NCBI GenBank assembly: GCA_963682175.1
Contig: OY821784.1
Location: 35,197,621-35,261,620, forward strand
DNA length: 64,000 bases
Source: Triglochin maritima
Lineage: Eukaryota > Streptophyta > Magnoliopsida > Alismatales > Juncaginaceae
Direction of reading: 5' to 3'
Part shown: positions 24,301 to 36,506 of the stretch, in pieces
Position numbering within the stretch: the first letter of the stretch is position 1
How the letters are laid out: every line of letters starts with the position of its first letter
Program-made: the position numbers and the translations under genes
The notes under the pieces: model-generated
Told to the model about the DNA's origin: nothing
What the model saw: only the letters and a program-made list of their open reading frames with translations
Databases searched by the model: none

Positions 24301-24920
24301 TTTTTAAAATAAATCCGTATCTAAAATTAAATTTGTAAGATGAAACTTATCAAATATCAATTAAAAAGAATTTTTCGAATCGAATACCCAAATAGTTGGT
24401 AACCATTTGTGTTGAGCAAATAATCATGTAATGCTAAACAAGTCGTGTGTAATATTTTATTATAAAGTTAGATCAACTATCATTTAACTAAATACTTACG
24501 TTTTGTAGGAGGGATAGGCCAACCAAATTTCACAATTTGCATCCAGTAGTTTGTTTGTGTTGGAAATAATGTCAAAAAAAGGAATAGTTGGAGTCAATAG
24601 AAAATAGCGTAAAACGAAAACAACAAAAACCACTTGTTTTGTGTGGTCCCGCATAAATTGACTGGTGTATGAAATCAAATTAGGAACATGTTACTTTTAG
24701 ATGCACAATTTTGGTAGTTTGAAGATGTGATATCATATTTAGTAAAGTCCATTAGCTTGGTTATAATAATTTACGAGGAAATAACATCAAGTAAAGTAGC
24801 ACGATTTAACACAAAAAAACTTGATGGCACATGAATTTATTGAATATATACTTGAAACTAACACGTTTACATTTTTCATAGTCTAATTAATTATTTTTTA
24901 CTACAAAACTATTGTTTCAG
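24301..24920. other. AT-rich spacer
   Basis: No gene or element recognised. Confidence 0.5.
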
Positions 24921-24935
24921 ATTGATGGTTAGAAC

Positions 24936-26000
24936 GAATATATTATTAGATCTCGTTCTTGTCACAAGCATAGATCTATCGGGCAGATTCCCAAAGTATA
25001 AGAGCACCCTTAACGGGTGCTCTACACTCGGGCGTCCTTCCTGGGCGCCCGAGTTGCCCTCCCTTAACGGGAGACGCGCCCGGGGCAGGGCGCCCCGAGT
25101 GCATTTCCGGTAGGCCGCCCAGAAATGCGCCCAGAGCGCCTGGGTGGGGGGCACATGGCCCCCGACTGGTCCCTTTTTTTTGTTTTTTGTGTTTTTGTTT
25201 TAAAAAATGTTTTAAAATCATTTAAAATCGTTTTTCTCAAATATTGTTTTATGAAAATAAGTTTTTTATTTGTTTATATTTTCTAGAATTTTTTGATATT
25301 TTTTGTGTTTTGCCTATAATTGATCCCGAAATGACGTATATGGGAGAGAATGTAGGGCGCTTGAGTTGTTTCTGGGTGTGGTTAAGAAACATTTAGGGGG
25401 GTTGGTTTGAGCTGACGTGACGGAGAGAGAAGTTGACGTGGCTGAGAGAGAAATCATGACGCCCGAGAACTGCCCGGACACCGTTAACGACGCTCGAAGT
25501 GACTTGTTGGGGTTAGTGAACTTGATTTTATCTGGTAACCACCTTAGTGGTCCTATACCGGATAACATTAGTAGATTACTAGGGATGGAGACTTTGGATC
25601 TTTCTATGAACAACTTGTCGGGTGAAATTCCACGGAGCATGTCGACGATGACTTTGTTGTCTGACTTGAACTTGTCTTACAACAAATTATTTGGCAAGAT
25701 TCCAGTTTGTGGTCAATGCCAAACCTTTTCAAACAAGTCGTTCGTGGGAAATCTTGTTTCGTGTGGGTTTCCACTGGGGAGTTGCGAAGACAAAAACGGC
25801 ATTGGTGGACAAGGATCTATGCCTCCGTGGTTTTCGGGTTCATATTTAGATTCTGGGTAGTTTGTGGCCCGATTTTGTTGTAAGACAAGTTGGAGATACG
25901 CTTATTTTAGATTTGTTGACCACATTTGTGATGCAACTTATGTAGCGTTTGCTGTGAAGGTGAAGCCTCGAGTGAAAAAATTACTCAATTTGATCTAGAA
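24936..26000 (+). pseudogene. RLP copy B, broken by a MITE and a frameshift
   Basis: Homology begins near 24936 (DLVLVTSIDLS, the LRR after the island domain), stops at 25001 and resumes at 25499 after a 494-base MITE. It continues through GLVNLILSGNHLSGPIPDN, LDLSMNNLSGEIP, QTFSNKSFVGN and CGFPLGSCEDK. After IGG about 50 bases present in copy C are missing, so the frame shifts and ends at 25860 (SGSYLDSG-stop). The membrane-helix and tail sequence is still recognisable out of frame to about 26000. Upstream LRRs are absent. Non-functional relic of the same gene as copies A and C. Confidence 0.85.
24999..25498. mobile_element. Harbinger-like MITE inside RLP copy B
   Basis: Element 25002-25495 (494 bases) starts GAGCACCCTTAACGGGTG and ends CACCGTTAACGACGCTC, giving a terminal inverted repeat GAGC-NNC-TTAACGG. 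It is flanked by TAA (24999-25001) and GAA (25496-25498); the uninterrupted site in copy C reads TATAAGTGAC, so TAA was the target, as for PIF/Harbinger. The interior carries GATCCCGAAATGA and GAGAGAG blocks also found in the MITE at 44511-44773. No coding capacity. Confidence 0.75.
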
Positions 26001-26235
26001 ACTAATTAAGGAGACGCAAATTGGCATGCTAGCTTGTTGTGCTTAAAAAAACTAAAGTTCGTATCAAAATCTCAACTTCTTGATAGCCAATTAATTGCAA
26101 TAAAAGTATATGAATTTAGCTACTTCAATGTTGTTTAAATGCATATATATTACATATGCAGTACAAAAATCAAATCACATTAAAATGTATGAGTTGTTTT
26201 TTCTAACGCAACCACACAACGTCTGTCTTAATTTC
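26001..26235. repeat. 3' flank of RLP copy B
   Basis: Matches the flank after copies A and C up to about 26160, then runs into a possible splice acceptor (TTAATTTCAG, 26232-26241) directly before the LRR block of copy C. Confidence 0.6.
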
Positions 26236-27364
26236 AGGACCACTAACGATATCGCTCAACTTGATACCCTCCCTAATATCGCTCAACATTTCCGGAAACA
26301 AATTATATGGTAACTTTGAGCTAAATGGTGGTCCTTCTATTCTACACACGTTGGATCTGCGAAAGAACAACTTCTCAGGTGAATTTCCACCATCACTAAG
26401 AAAATGTTCGCAAATGTATGACCTCCATCTTGGTTGGAACAACTTCAATGGTTCCTTACCACCATGGATGTCACATGGCTTCCCGGAACTATTCTTTCTC
26501 AGCTTAAGGTCTAACCACTTCTCCGGTCGCCTACTGAACATGTCGATATCGGTTCTTGATCTTGCGGGTAATGAGTTAACTGGAACCATCCCCGACGATT
26601 TGCTTTGTACTAGGAAGATTCTAAATCTTGGAGGCAACAATTTAAGCGGTGAGATCGGTGACCCTGTCAAGTGCTCATGCTCACTTACTTCCTTGCATTT
26701 GGAAAACAACTTTCTGACTGGAGTTATTCCAAGTTTCATCAAGACTTGCACCAACATGCTCATTCTTGACCTTGGGAACAATAGGTTGGAGGGAAGCATA
26801 CCGGATTGGAGACCGGAGAAATTGTCGTCGTTGAGGTTTCTTCGTCTTCGTTCAAATGCCTTTACCGGTACGATTCCACATCAACTTTCATCCATGAATG
26901 CTCTCCAAATCTTAGACCTTTCCAAGGTGTAACATCCCCGAACAGCGGAAAATTTAAACTTTTTAAATCATAAGAATCACGTGGACAAACCATCAAGAGT
27001 GGGGACATTACTGAAAGAAATACATAAATAAGTCTGGTGCACCAGAATACAATACGAGTTTGTCAAAAGAGTGATTACATTACAACACGAAACACAAGGT
27101 ACATGTAATCACAACAACCTAAAAGTAGGCAGACGACAGAATCCAGTCCCAAAGTGCAATCTCCCTCGGTCACCACCCGCCGGAACCTAACGCGGTTCTG
27201 AAAAAGATGCAACAACAGTGCCTGAGTTTCCATAAGGAAACCCCGTATGACAAGCTCACCTATATGCCCTAACATACTAGTATAGCATGACATGGAATAC
27301 AAAGCAGTAAAACAACAACGCCACCAAGGGCCAAACCGGACATCCGTCCCGCGATCGTTCCCGC

Positions 27365-27880
27365 TGCCACACAGGCCCCGCGGTCTACAATCGCCACCGC
27401 TGCCATACAGGCCTCACGGTCCGCAACATCGCCGTCGCCACACAGACCGCACGGTCCACAAACACCGGTACCACACAGGCCACACGGTCCAACCATCGGG
27501 TCTCCGTAGAGACCTACCGTAGGCACATACGGTCTAACGGACAATACGCAACACATCCCCACACGCGACTACACAAGCCAAGGGATCGGTAAGGATGCGT
27601 TCGCACTTCCGCGCAAGGTAGAAATCAGATCTGAATACATCGTGGTCCACCACCACCACACCAACGGAGCCGTCACTCAGGTCGGTCCATCAACCGGCGC
27701 CACACAGACCGCACGGGATATCACTCGATAGGTGCCCAATCGAGCTACCTGCCGGAACACATCATCGGCAGTCCATCGCCGCAACCACACAGGCTACGCG
27801 CGATCCTCCCTGGCGCCACACAGACCGCACAGGGGCCCTACCGCCGCCACACAGGCCGCACGGCACGTGCAATAACTGCC
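27365..27880. repeat. GC-rich minisatellite in LTR B1
   Basis: Irregular copies of GCCACACAGGCCGCACGG, e.g. near 27367, 27394, 27431, 27465, 27696, 27811 and 27846. The long frames across this stretch on both strands are by-products of the GC-rich repeat. Confidence 0.65.
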
Positions 27881-28379
27881 ATCAAGGCCAGTCGAACATA
27901 TCCGCCACACGTGGCCAGACAATCGACAGATCCGAACCGAAGTCCGCAGGGTCAACGAGCTCCACGTGCAACACCAACTCCGGCTCCAACGAGCAGGGTC
28001 GCGACCTCCGTCGCCGTCAATAGGCCGGTACCTCTCTGGACCTCCGTCGCCAATCCTGGCCGGTAGTCTCTGTGCCTCCGTAGCCATCGGCCGGTAGTCA
28101 CTGCACCTGTCGGCAGTTGCGTGTTGCTGAAGCAATGGGATCCGCAATCCCTCAGGCCGCTACTCTAACGCGAGTCAAACGATCCACCAGATAAAGTCAC
28201 GATCCATACATGGAAGTGACGCGTTCCGGACACCCACACTCTTCCACACGGCGGTCCCTGGGCAGGCACGCATAACGCGCCCACCGTCACCTCCCGGCTC
28301 ATGCACAAGGCGAGGACACGGGTTTCCGTGGACAGAGTTGGCATCCTAAGTGGAACCAGGAATCCTGTCCTGTGCAAAA

Positions 28380-28861
28380 CGGTCGACCGAAAGAGACACG
28401 GTCGACGGTTTTCCTCAAGGGAATTCGGTCAACCGAAGTGACAAACGGTCGACCGCTTCCACAAGGGAATCGGTCGACCGAAAGTGACAACTCGGTCGAC
28501 CGTTTCCACAAGGGAATCGGTCGACCGAAGCGTCTGTCACGGTCGAACAATTTGCGCAGCACATAAATCCCAACGGTCTACCGAAGGTCTAAAACCGGTC
28601 GACCGAACGAGGTCAAAATCCGGAGTCTGGTCAACGCTCAAAACGAATCTATCGGTCGACCGACTCAGGGGTCTCGGTCGACCGAACACTTACAGGGTCA
28701 ACCTAATATTTTCTATGTCATCAAACGGTCGACCAAAAACGAATATCCTACCGGTACACTAAAGTTACGGTCGACCGAACACAAGGTCACGATCGACCGA
28801 AACACGACAGGCAGACTAAAACACTGCGATCGGTCGACCGTCCAAGGGACCCGGTCGACCG
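28380..28861. repeat. CGGTCGACCG palindrome cluster 2
   Basis: Eleven exact copies start at 28380, 28446, 28471, 28493, 28518, 28596, 28653, 28675, 28768, 28831 and 28852, with several one-mismatch copies between. Gaps alternate about 22 and 25 bases in 28446-28527. Confidence 0.92.
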
Positions 28862-29299
28862 ACAGACGTCTTCAACCTCGCGCCAGCCGAGGTTTTGACG
28901 CCCAAACTCGTCGCCGGCGAGGTCTCCGACCTCCCGCGACCCACCAAAACATCACCCCAACGTGGGTGATCACAATAGGTCTCTAATGCAAGAACTTGGC
29001 ATACCTTCCTCGCGAGAACGACGATTCCACCGGAGAACTACGGAGCTCCGCAACAACTCCGGTCAGCAACTTCGCTCCTCCTCGCACCTTCACCAACGCC
29101 CCGCACGCCCCTTGCCTCGCGCACCTTGCTCGCACCACCCTCAACACCGGAGCTCCCAGATCAGAAGAATGGATGGGTGGAGAGAAGAAAAGTTGAAGAA
29201 GAAGGAGAAAGGAAGAGAAGAAGAAAACGTGTGAGAGAGAGAGAGGGATGTGGTTTCCTCCAAGCAACAACCCATCACTCCCCACCATCCTCCTACACC

Positions 29300-30052
29300 C
29301 TAACTGTAATATCCTGAATTTTTTAGTTGAGGTAATAATCAAATATCTTAATTGACTAATTAAGATTGTTGGATGATTGTGTGGTTTTAGGAGAAGATAA
29401 AATTTTGAGAAGAATATTGAGAAGAAAAAGATGGAGATTTTGAGGCAAGTACTGATTCGTTATTCTTCAGTTTCATATCATGTCTGTCTCTCTTGATATT
29501 CGTAGTTGCTTGCATGTTGAGCATTAATATTGATTTTATGGATATGCATATGATTGCATGGTGGTGTTTCGGTCGACATGTCCTGTGGCTGTGTGTATGT
29601 TTCTGGCAGAGCAACTTAGGAAAGAGCTGCCTAACGGACAGCGTGGAGCCACCCGAGAGAGGAAAGGGCTGCCTGTCGTTAGTGTGGAGCTACCATGTGT
29701 GCGTCTGACAGATTGATAGATTTCAGAAGCACAGGATGTGGTCGAATCTGAATGGGGGTTTCAAATTGATATGCATGCATTTTATTTGTGATGCATGTCT
29801 CTTGATTGTGCTTATTGACTGAATGTCATATTCTGTATTATTTTCCACATGATTATGATTCTGATTGATTGATGGTTGGTACTTGCGGGCTGTCGAGCTC
29901 ACAAATTGTTGATTATATTTTTCAGATTAATTATGGGTCTATCAGATGGATTTAAATATCAGAGTGCGCAGCGGTCAGGATCGCGGATCGTATCTTAACG
30001 CACCGGGTTCGGGCAGGTGAGCAGTTGTCCGGGCTCGGGGCGTTACACTAAC
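29300..30052 (+). mobile_element. Solo LTR nested in LTR B1, CTAAC TSD
   Basis: 29305-30047 (743 bases) begins TGTAATATCCTG and ends GGGGCGTTACA, flanked by identical CTAAC (29300-29304 and 30048-30052). The outer LTR continues on either side as in copy 2. The ends are Ty3/gypsy style. No internal region, hence a solo LTR. Confidence 0.93.
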
Positions 30053-30872
30053 ACCACTGCCATCCACTGTTCACCCCATGCCTTCCCATCACGTCACCAA
30101 CACTCCTCCTTTCCCATGCAAACCTCCATCATTAGTCCACCTAATCACCATCAACACCTTAAACAAGGTTAGGGTCATTACACAAGGTCCCTTGGTATAT
30201 TCTGACGAAGGTCTTGTAGTGTACACCAAGGGAAGAGGACTGTTCTTCGACAGTAATCTCGTTCTTGTCACAAGCATAGATCTCTCGGACAACAACTTGT
30301 TTGGGCAGATTCCCAAAGATATAAGTGACTTGTTGGGGTTAGTGAACTTGAATTTATCTGGTAACCATCTTAGTGGTCCTATACCCGATAACATTAGTAG
30401 ATTACTAGGGATGGAGAGTTTGGATCTTTCTATGAACAAGTACTTGTCAGGTGAAATTCCACAGAGCATGTCGACGATGACTTCCTTGTCTGATTTGAAC
30501 TTGTCTTACAACAATTTCTTTGGCAAGATTCCAGTTGGTGGTCAATTCCAAACCTTTTCAAACAAGTCGTTCGTGGGAAATCTTGGTCTGTGTGGGTTTC
30601 CACTGGGGAGTTGCGAAGACAAAGACAACTTTGGTGGAAGCGATGGACGTCTTCGGGAGGACAAGGATGGACATGATGAGAAGATATGGATCTATGCCTC
30701 CGTGGTTTTCGGGTTCATATTTGGATTCTGGGTAGTTTGTGGCCCGATTTTGTTCAAGGCAAGGTGGAGATACGCTTATTTTAGATTTGTTGACCACATT
30801 TGTGATGCAACTTATGTAGCTTTTGCTGTGAAGGGGAAGCCTCGAGTGAAACAATTACTCAATTTGATCTAG

Positions 30873-31355
30873 AAGCTAATTAAGGAGACGCAAATTGGCA
30901 TGCTAGCTTGTTGTGCTTAAAAAACTAAAGTTCGGGTCAAAATTTCAACTTCTTGATAGCCAATTAATTGCAATAAAAGTATATGAATTTAGCTACTTGA
31001 ATGTTGTTTAAATGCATATATTACTGTGGGATTGGAGGGTCTTCCAGTGTCATGTATTAGTATTGTATTATTGTACTTAAGGAAGATGTAACCACTACCA
31101 GAGCTACATGTGAACTGATTATCAAACAACTTGTTTGGGATGATCCCAACGGACAAAGATAACCACAGTCCACATAGTAGTATGGAAACGGTCGACCGAG
31201 AGGCTTGGTTTTGAGTTTTGGATGGTGGATCACAGCTACGTAAGTTTGCCTAGGTTGAGGTTGGAAACTAGGATTGTTAGTTAGGTGCAAATGTGCAATG
31301 CTTCTTCGGGCGTTGTGTGCTTAATTTTTGTAGGCAATTACTATGAAGAACTAGC
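30873..31355. repeat. Duplicated 3' flank of RLP copy C
   Basis: Matches 525-1055. Homology ends near 31355 (AATTACTATGAAGAA). One CGGTCGACCG at 31189-31198. Confidence 0.75.
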
Positions 31356-32229
31356 AATGGGCTGGATTTGGCAGCGGAACAATAAGAAAGGGAGGAATAA
31401 GAAGGAGAGCAGAGAAGAATTAGGGTTTCGTTATCTTAAGGCTTGTGTGGAGTACAAGTGTATTTGTACACGTTACAAAAATAATAGATTAGACCAATAG
31501 GATCTGACCCGATAAAGATATAACGTACGTACAATACAATGAATTAGATGGTCAATTAACCAACTAACAAGAGCCGACTCAGTTGAATTGTGAGTCCTGA
31601 TGAGTTTGAACCAGCAACTGCCTCAAATTGAGTGCAAGAAGTAGATGAAGATATAGTGGAATACGTTGCTCAATCGCTTTGCTCTTGTTGGCATTGCCAT
31701 TTTATTTCTCAATGGACTCCACCTATTTGCTAGCAACATTTTCTTGCTATATCTGCTTCCTCGGTAGAGACCTATTTAATTCATGAATTTTGGAGGTTAA
31801 TTTGTAATGATTCACAAGTAATTGGCCACAGTTTCCCACTTGCCACTTCAACTGAAGAAAAATAAAAATTAAAGTAACAAGAAAATAATATGTTGAAAAA
31901 GACATTGCTTAATGGGTCAACTAACATTCAGAAATGGACGTCTAAAATCAATCGACAACTATTGAACCTTATTCCATGGCTATGGGGCTTAAGGGCTACG
32001 ATTCTGCTGCTAACTCAACCCACACTGTTTTTGGATCTCACGAGGGATTATGCATTAGCTTAACTTTCTTTCCTTGAGTTTCGGCGGGTATTGAGATTTC
32101 ATGGGGTTGTGGTATCCAATCTTATGGGTTGTTTTGTGTCAGTCACATATTTTTTTAATATTTTATAATAAAACATATGTTTTAATGTTATTTGGAATAT
32201 GTGTCGATTGTTTTTTATCTTTTTAAGGA
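31356..32229. other. Spacer
   Basis: No gene or element end recognised. Confidence 0.5.
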
Positions 32230-34338
32230 ACTTGAGGCCGTAATTTTTTTATTTAATAAAAAAAAATTCAAAATTTTAAATTTAGGAAGAAAAAAAATTT
32301 CCAAAAATACTACGAACGCGGGTGTGACCCGCCATCCGTGGAGCACGGATCGCGGGTCACACCTGCGTTCCGTCCCAGCAAAAAAAAAATTAATTTTTTT
32401 GACGGATCGCAGTTCCAACCCGCGATCCGTGGAAAACAATAAAAAATTAATTTTTTTTTTGCTTAATTTTTTTTTAATTTTTTTTTCTGTTTTTCTGGTT
32501 TAGTTTTATATTATTATTTCTGTTTTTATTTTTTATTATAATTATTTGTGATCTTTTTTTAAATCTTTTTTTCAAAATATGTTTTCTAATTGATATTATT
32601 TTTTCAAATTTTTTAAAATTATTTTTAATTTTTTCAATAATCGACCTCCAAATCACTTCGATAACCCGGTGTATTGAAATGTTATGGTATTTTATACAAT
32701 AAAAAAACAAAATTTCTTAGCAAGATTAATAAATTATTTACAACTGAATATTAAACAAACCATAAAATTAATTAAAACAAAAAATTCGTAGGGTGTACAC
32801 ACATTACAAACATTTTGGAGGTCGATACAGCAAAAAATTAAAAACACAATTAATTTTTTTTAAAAAATATTAAAAATTACAAAACACATTTTGAAAACAA
32901 ATATAATAAAAAACATAGTTAAAACGATTTTAAAACAATCAAAACATCAAACACTACAACTAAAATCCGTGACTTTTTTTTATTTTCTTTTATTGTTTTT
33001 GATTTTATGTTTTGTTTTTTTACAAATCATTTTAACTATGTTTTTTATTATATTTGCTTTCAAAATATGTTTTGTAATTTTTAATATTTTTTAAAAAAAA
33101 TTAATTGTGTTTTTAATTTTTTGCTGTATCGACCTCCAAAATGTTTGTAATGTGTGTACACCGTACGAATTTTTGACAACGTTAACAATTTTTTGTTTTA
33201 ATTAGTTTTATGGTTTGTTTAATATTCAGTTGTAAATAATTTATTATTCTGACTATGAAATTTTGTTGTTATATTGTATAAAATACCCTAACAATTCAAT
33301 ACATGTCGAGTTATCGACGGGATTTGGAGGTCGTTTCTTGAAAAAATTAAAAACAAAATTAAATTTTTTTAATAAATAATATCAATTAGAAAACATATTT
33401 TGAAAAAAAAAGATTTTAAAAAAGATTACAAATAATTAAAATAAAAAAGAAAAACAGAAGGAAAAAAAACTAAAACAGAAAACCGAAAAAATCAAAAACA
33501 ATAAAAGAAAATAAAAAAATTCCCGGATTTTAGTCGTAGTGTTTTATGTTTTGATTTTTTTTAAAATCGTTTTAACTATGTTTTTTATTATATTTGTTTT
33601 CAAAATATGTTTTGTAATTTTTAATATTTTTTAAAAAAAATTAATTGTGTTTTTAATTTTTTGCTGTATCGACCTCCAAAATGTTTGTAATGTGTGTACA
33701 CCCTACGAATATTTGACAACGTTACCAAATTTTTGTTTTAATTAGTTTTATTGTTTGTTTAATATTCAGTTGTAAATAATTTATTAATCTTGCTAAGAAA
33801 TTTTGTTTTCTTATTGTATAAAATACCATAACATTTCAATACACCGGGTTATGGAAGTGATTTGGAGGTCGATTATTGAAAAAATTAAAAATAATTTTAA
33901 AAAATTTGAAAAAATAATATCAATTAGAAAACATATTTTGAAAATAAAAGATTTAAAAAAAGATTACAAATAATTATAATAAAAAATAAAAACAGAAATA
34001 ATAAAATAAAACCAAACCAGAAAAACAGAAAAAAAATTTAAAAAAATTCAGCAAAAAAAAATTAATTTTTTATTGTTTTCCACGGATCGCGGGTGGGAAC
34101 TGCGATCCGTGGAATTTTTTTTTATTTTAAAAATGACGGATCGCGGTTCCAACCCGCGATCCGTCAAAAAAATTAAAAAAAAATTTTTTTTGCTGGGGCG
34201 GAACGCGGGTGTGACCCGCGATCCGTGCTCCACGGATCGCGGGTCACACCCGCGTTCGTAGTATTTTTGGAAAAAAAAAATTCCCAAATTTAAAATTTTG
34301 ATTTTTTTTTATTAAATAAAAAAATTACGGACTTGAGG
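32230..34338. mobile_element. Foldback MULE-like element 2
   Basis: 32238-34330 (2093 bases) has the same CCGTAATTTTTTT / AAAAATTACGG ends, long inverted-repeat structure and GGATCGCGGGT hairpins as 11936-13931. Direct repeat ACTTGAGG (8 bp) flanks it at 32230-32237 and 34331-34338. Hairpins lie at about 32310-32435 and 34078-34258. Internal words (GAGGTCGATACAGCAAAAAATT, TGTGTACACCCTACGAAT) are repeated in both orientations around 33.1-33.7 kb, so the core was itself duplicated. No transposase. Confidence 0.85.
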
Positions 34339-35844
34339 ATCATTTTTTGATTATTGAGTATTCATCCTAAATTATTATTTTAAGAATGTTTAAGCATAGG
34401 CATTAAGTATCATTAGTATTAATAATAAACAACTTAAATGAAGTTCACTTGTTGACTGAAATTAGACAATAGCAAACACTTTTGTTAATTTCGTTGAACA
34501 CACCAGCATCAATAGTTGGGACAACTTATGAATATTCCCGTAATTATCATGTTAACTACTTGTTTTGTATAGTCAAAGAAATTACCAACAACAATAGTTG
34601 AAAATACCCTGAGAATGTTCTTGTAATTAACATAACCACAAAATAGTTGAAAATACTCGATAATGTTCATGTACCCATTATGATGTTTGAATTTAGTCAT
34701 CCCTACACAATTGAAATACCGCCATAATAGCCAAAATTGCATTCTTATAAAAGTTTTTGTTATTTTCATTAAAAAAAATACAATCATCAATAATTGAGAA
34801 TACTTCGAACATTCTCGTGGTTACCATGCAAAATATCCTTAGAGCCAAAATTAGACAATAACAAACACTTTTGTTAATTTCAATGAATATATCCAGAATT
34901 ATCATGTCAACTACTAGTTTTGTATGCTCAACGAAAATACTCAGATCAATAGTTTGAAACACCTTGAGAATGTATTGTAATTACCCACAAAATAACTACA
35001 TCAATAGTTGAAAATACCTACTAATGTTCCTGTAATTACCTATTATGATGTTTGAATTTACCTATTAGTAACATTAGAGTGTGAATGTTTTATGTGTTGA
35101 TGTTTCGCAATAGAAGGTAACTGCATGTGTATAATATGGTAAATTAAATTGTGTGAAACATAACTTGTGTTTTGGTCTCTGTTTTAAAAGTTGAATCGAA
35201 CATGTAGTTGGACTTCGACCAAGAACCAGAACTTGACCGATTGTTTCACTGTAAAATCGGAACAAATTGAGTTTGACCTGAAAAATCAAAAAAAAAGTTG
35301 GTTTGTTCAGTGGTGTAATCACAGTTGATAAAAAAGAGAGTTCAACTGCAGTCTATTTAATATTTTTGTATTTTGTTCAAGGTCATCATCAATAATGGTA
35401 TTGAATGCAAAGCAATTATTAAAATAATCTGAACATAAATAATTTGGTTTGAATTTTTACCGAATAAAGAGAATACATTAGAACTACCCATTATGATGCT
35501 TCCAGTTCTTACATATTAAACTCCTCCAGGCGAAATGGTGTTCTATATATGCCTCTACACCTTAAAAATACATCAAAAATGTATGTTTTGTATTATGAAT
35601 ACAACATCCTTTGCAAATATTGATCCCTCACAGATTGTCTTTCGGAGTGACAATTAACAGTAATACTACAAAATTCCATTCTGGAATTCAAACATGTATA
35701 CCTTAGTTAAATACCTTATTCAATATATCAAAAATCATTGATGAAGTTAGAAATGAATTATTCTGATCATTTAACCAAACTATATTATGTAGGAAGAGTT
35801 ATTTGTACTATTACCCAAAATACCAAAATATCAAAGTACATAAT
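34339..35844. other. AT-rich spacer with a ~388-bp partial duplication
   Basis: TTAGACAATA(G/A)CAAACACTT at 34464 recurs at 34852, and CAATAGTTGAAAATACC / TATTATGATGTTTGAATTTA recur after similar offsets, so 34464-34700 and 34852-35070 are diverged tandem copies. 35071-35844 shows nothing I can name. Confidence 0.55.
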
Positions 35845-36506
35845 TCAAATGGAATTATGTAAAATGTGATTAGTAAATGTAAGGTTCATGCATATTAAGA
35901 GTAATCCACTGTGAAGAGTAATTTCACAAAGATACAAAGGTAAATCGACGTAGAGGATAATGTAAATCCATTTAGTGAAAAAATCATTAAGAACTCTTAT
36001 AAGTTCATGCATATTAAGGTAATTTAACACATATAAAAGAGTAATTCCATGTATATGTAATAATAATTTCATCTGTAAGAGTAAGCCACCGTGGAGAGTA
36101 ATTTCACATAGATAGAAAGGTAAATCGATGTAGAGGATGTGGTAAATCCATTTGGTGGAATCATCATTAAGAACCATTACAAGTTTTATGCATATTAGGG
36201 TAATTTAACACATAAAATGTAATTTCATGTATATGTAATGGTAATTTCATCTATAAGAGTAATCCATAGTAAAAAGTAATTTCACATATACACAAAGTTA
36301 AATCAAAGTAGATGATAGAGTAAAACATTTGATGGAATCATCATTGAAAACTCTTACAAGTTTCATGCATACTAGGATAATTTAACACATAAAATGGAGA
36401 TTCCATGTATAAGTAAGGTTAATTCCATCTATAAGAGTAATCTACCGTAGAGAGTAATTTCACATGTATACAAAGATAAATCGATGTAGATGATCTGGTA
36501 AATTCA
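35845..36506. repeat. ~178-bp satellite-like tandem array
   Basis: GAGTAA(T/G)C-C-A--GT(A/G)-AGAGTAATTTCACA recurs at 35899, 36079, 36257 and 36434 (180, 178, 177 apart): about 3.7 monomers, roughly 80 percent alike by eye. The last monomer is cut at 36506 by the start of LTR A2. Confidence 0.75.

Larger units (their letters stand above)
26923..30187 (-). mobile_element. LTR family B, copy 1: solo LTR with CAAGG TSD
   Basis: LTR 26928-30182 begins TGTAACATCC and ends GTCATTACA, flanked by identical CAAGG (26923-26927 and 30183-30187). After removing the nested LTR it is about 2.5 kb. Read on the minus strand it begins TGTAATGACCC and ends GGGGATGTTACA, a style common in Ty3/gypsy LTRs; no internal domain confirms this. 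It is homologous to 39413-41599. It contains a CACACAGGCCGCACGG-type minisatellite (27365-27880) and eleven CGGTCGACCG sites. Confidence 0.92.
26236..30872 (+). pseudogene. RLP copy C, split by nested LTR insertions
   Basis: The first block, 26236-26927, encodes about nine LRRs (SLISLNISGNKLYGNFE ... LGNNRLEGSIPDW ... NALQILDLSK). A retroelement occupies 26928-30182, and coding resumes at 30188-30872: an island-domain end (VVYTKGRGLFFDSN), IDLSDNNLFGQIPKDIS, final LRRs, QTFSNKSFVGN, CGFPLGSCEDKD, a membrane helix and a basic tail. The reading frames on the two sides of the insertion do not agree, and the segment that normally links DLS(S/K)N to the island domain seems missing, so the copy was probably damaged before or besides the insertion. 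LRRs upstream of 26236 are absent. An apparent start at 30078 lies inside the LTR and is not real. Confidence 0.85.

Noticed and set aside
27269..28562. Several 70-119 codon frames in GC-rich DNA
   Set aside because: They fall in the minisatellite and palindrome parts of LTR B1 and have no family resemblance.
30078..30240. Apparent N-terminus of the RLP copy C open frame
   Set aside because: It lies inside the LTR and ends at the TSD; homology to RLPs starts only after 30188.
35845..36506. Centromeric location
   Set aside because: Monomer length alone is not enough; under four copies and surrounded by ordinary spacer.
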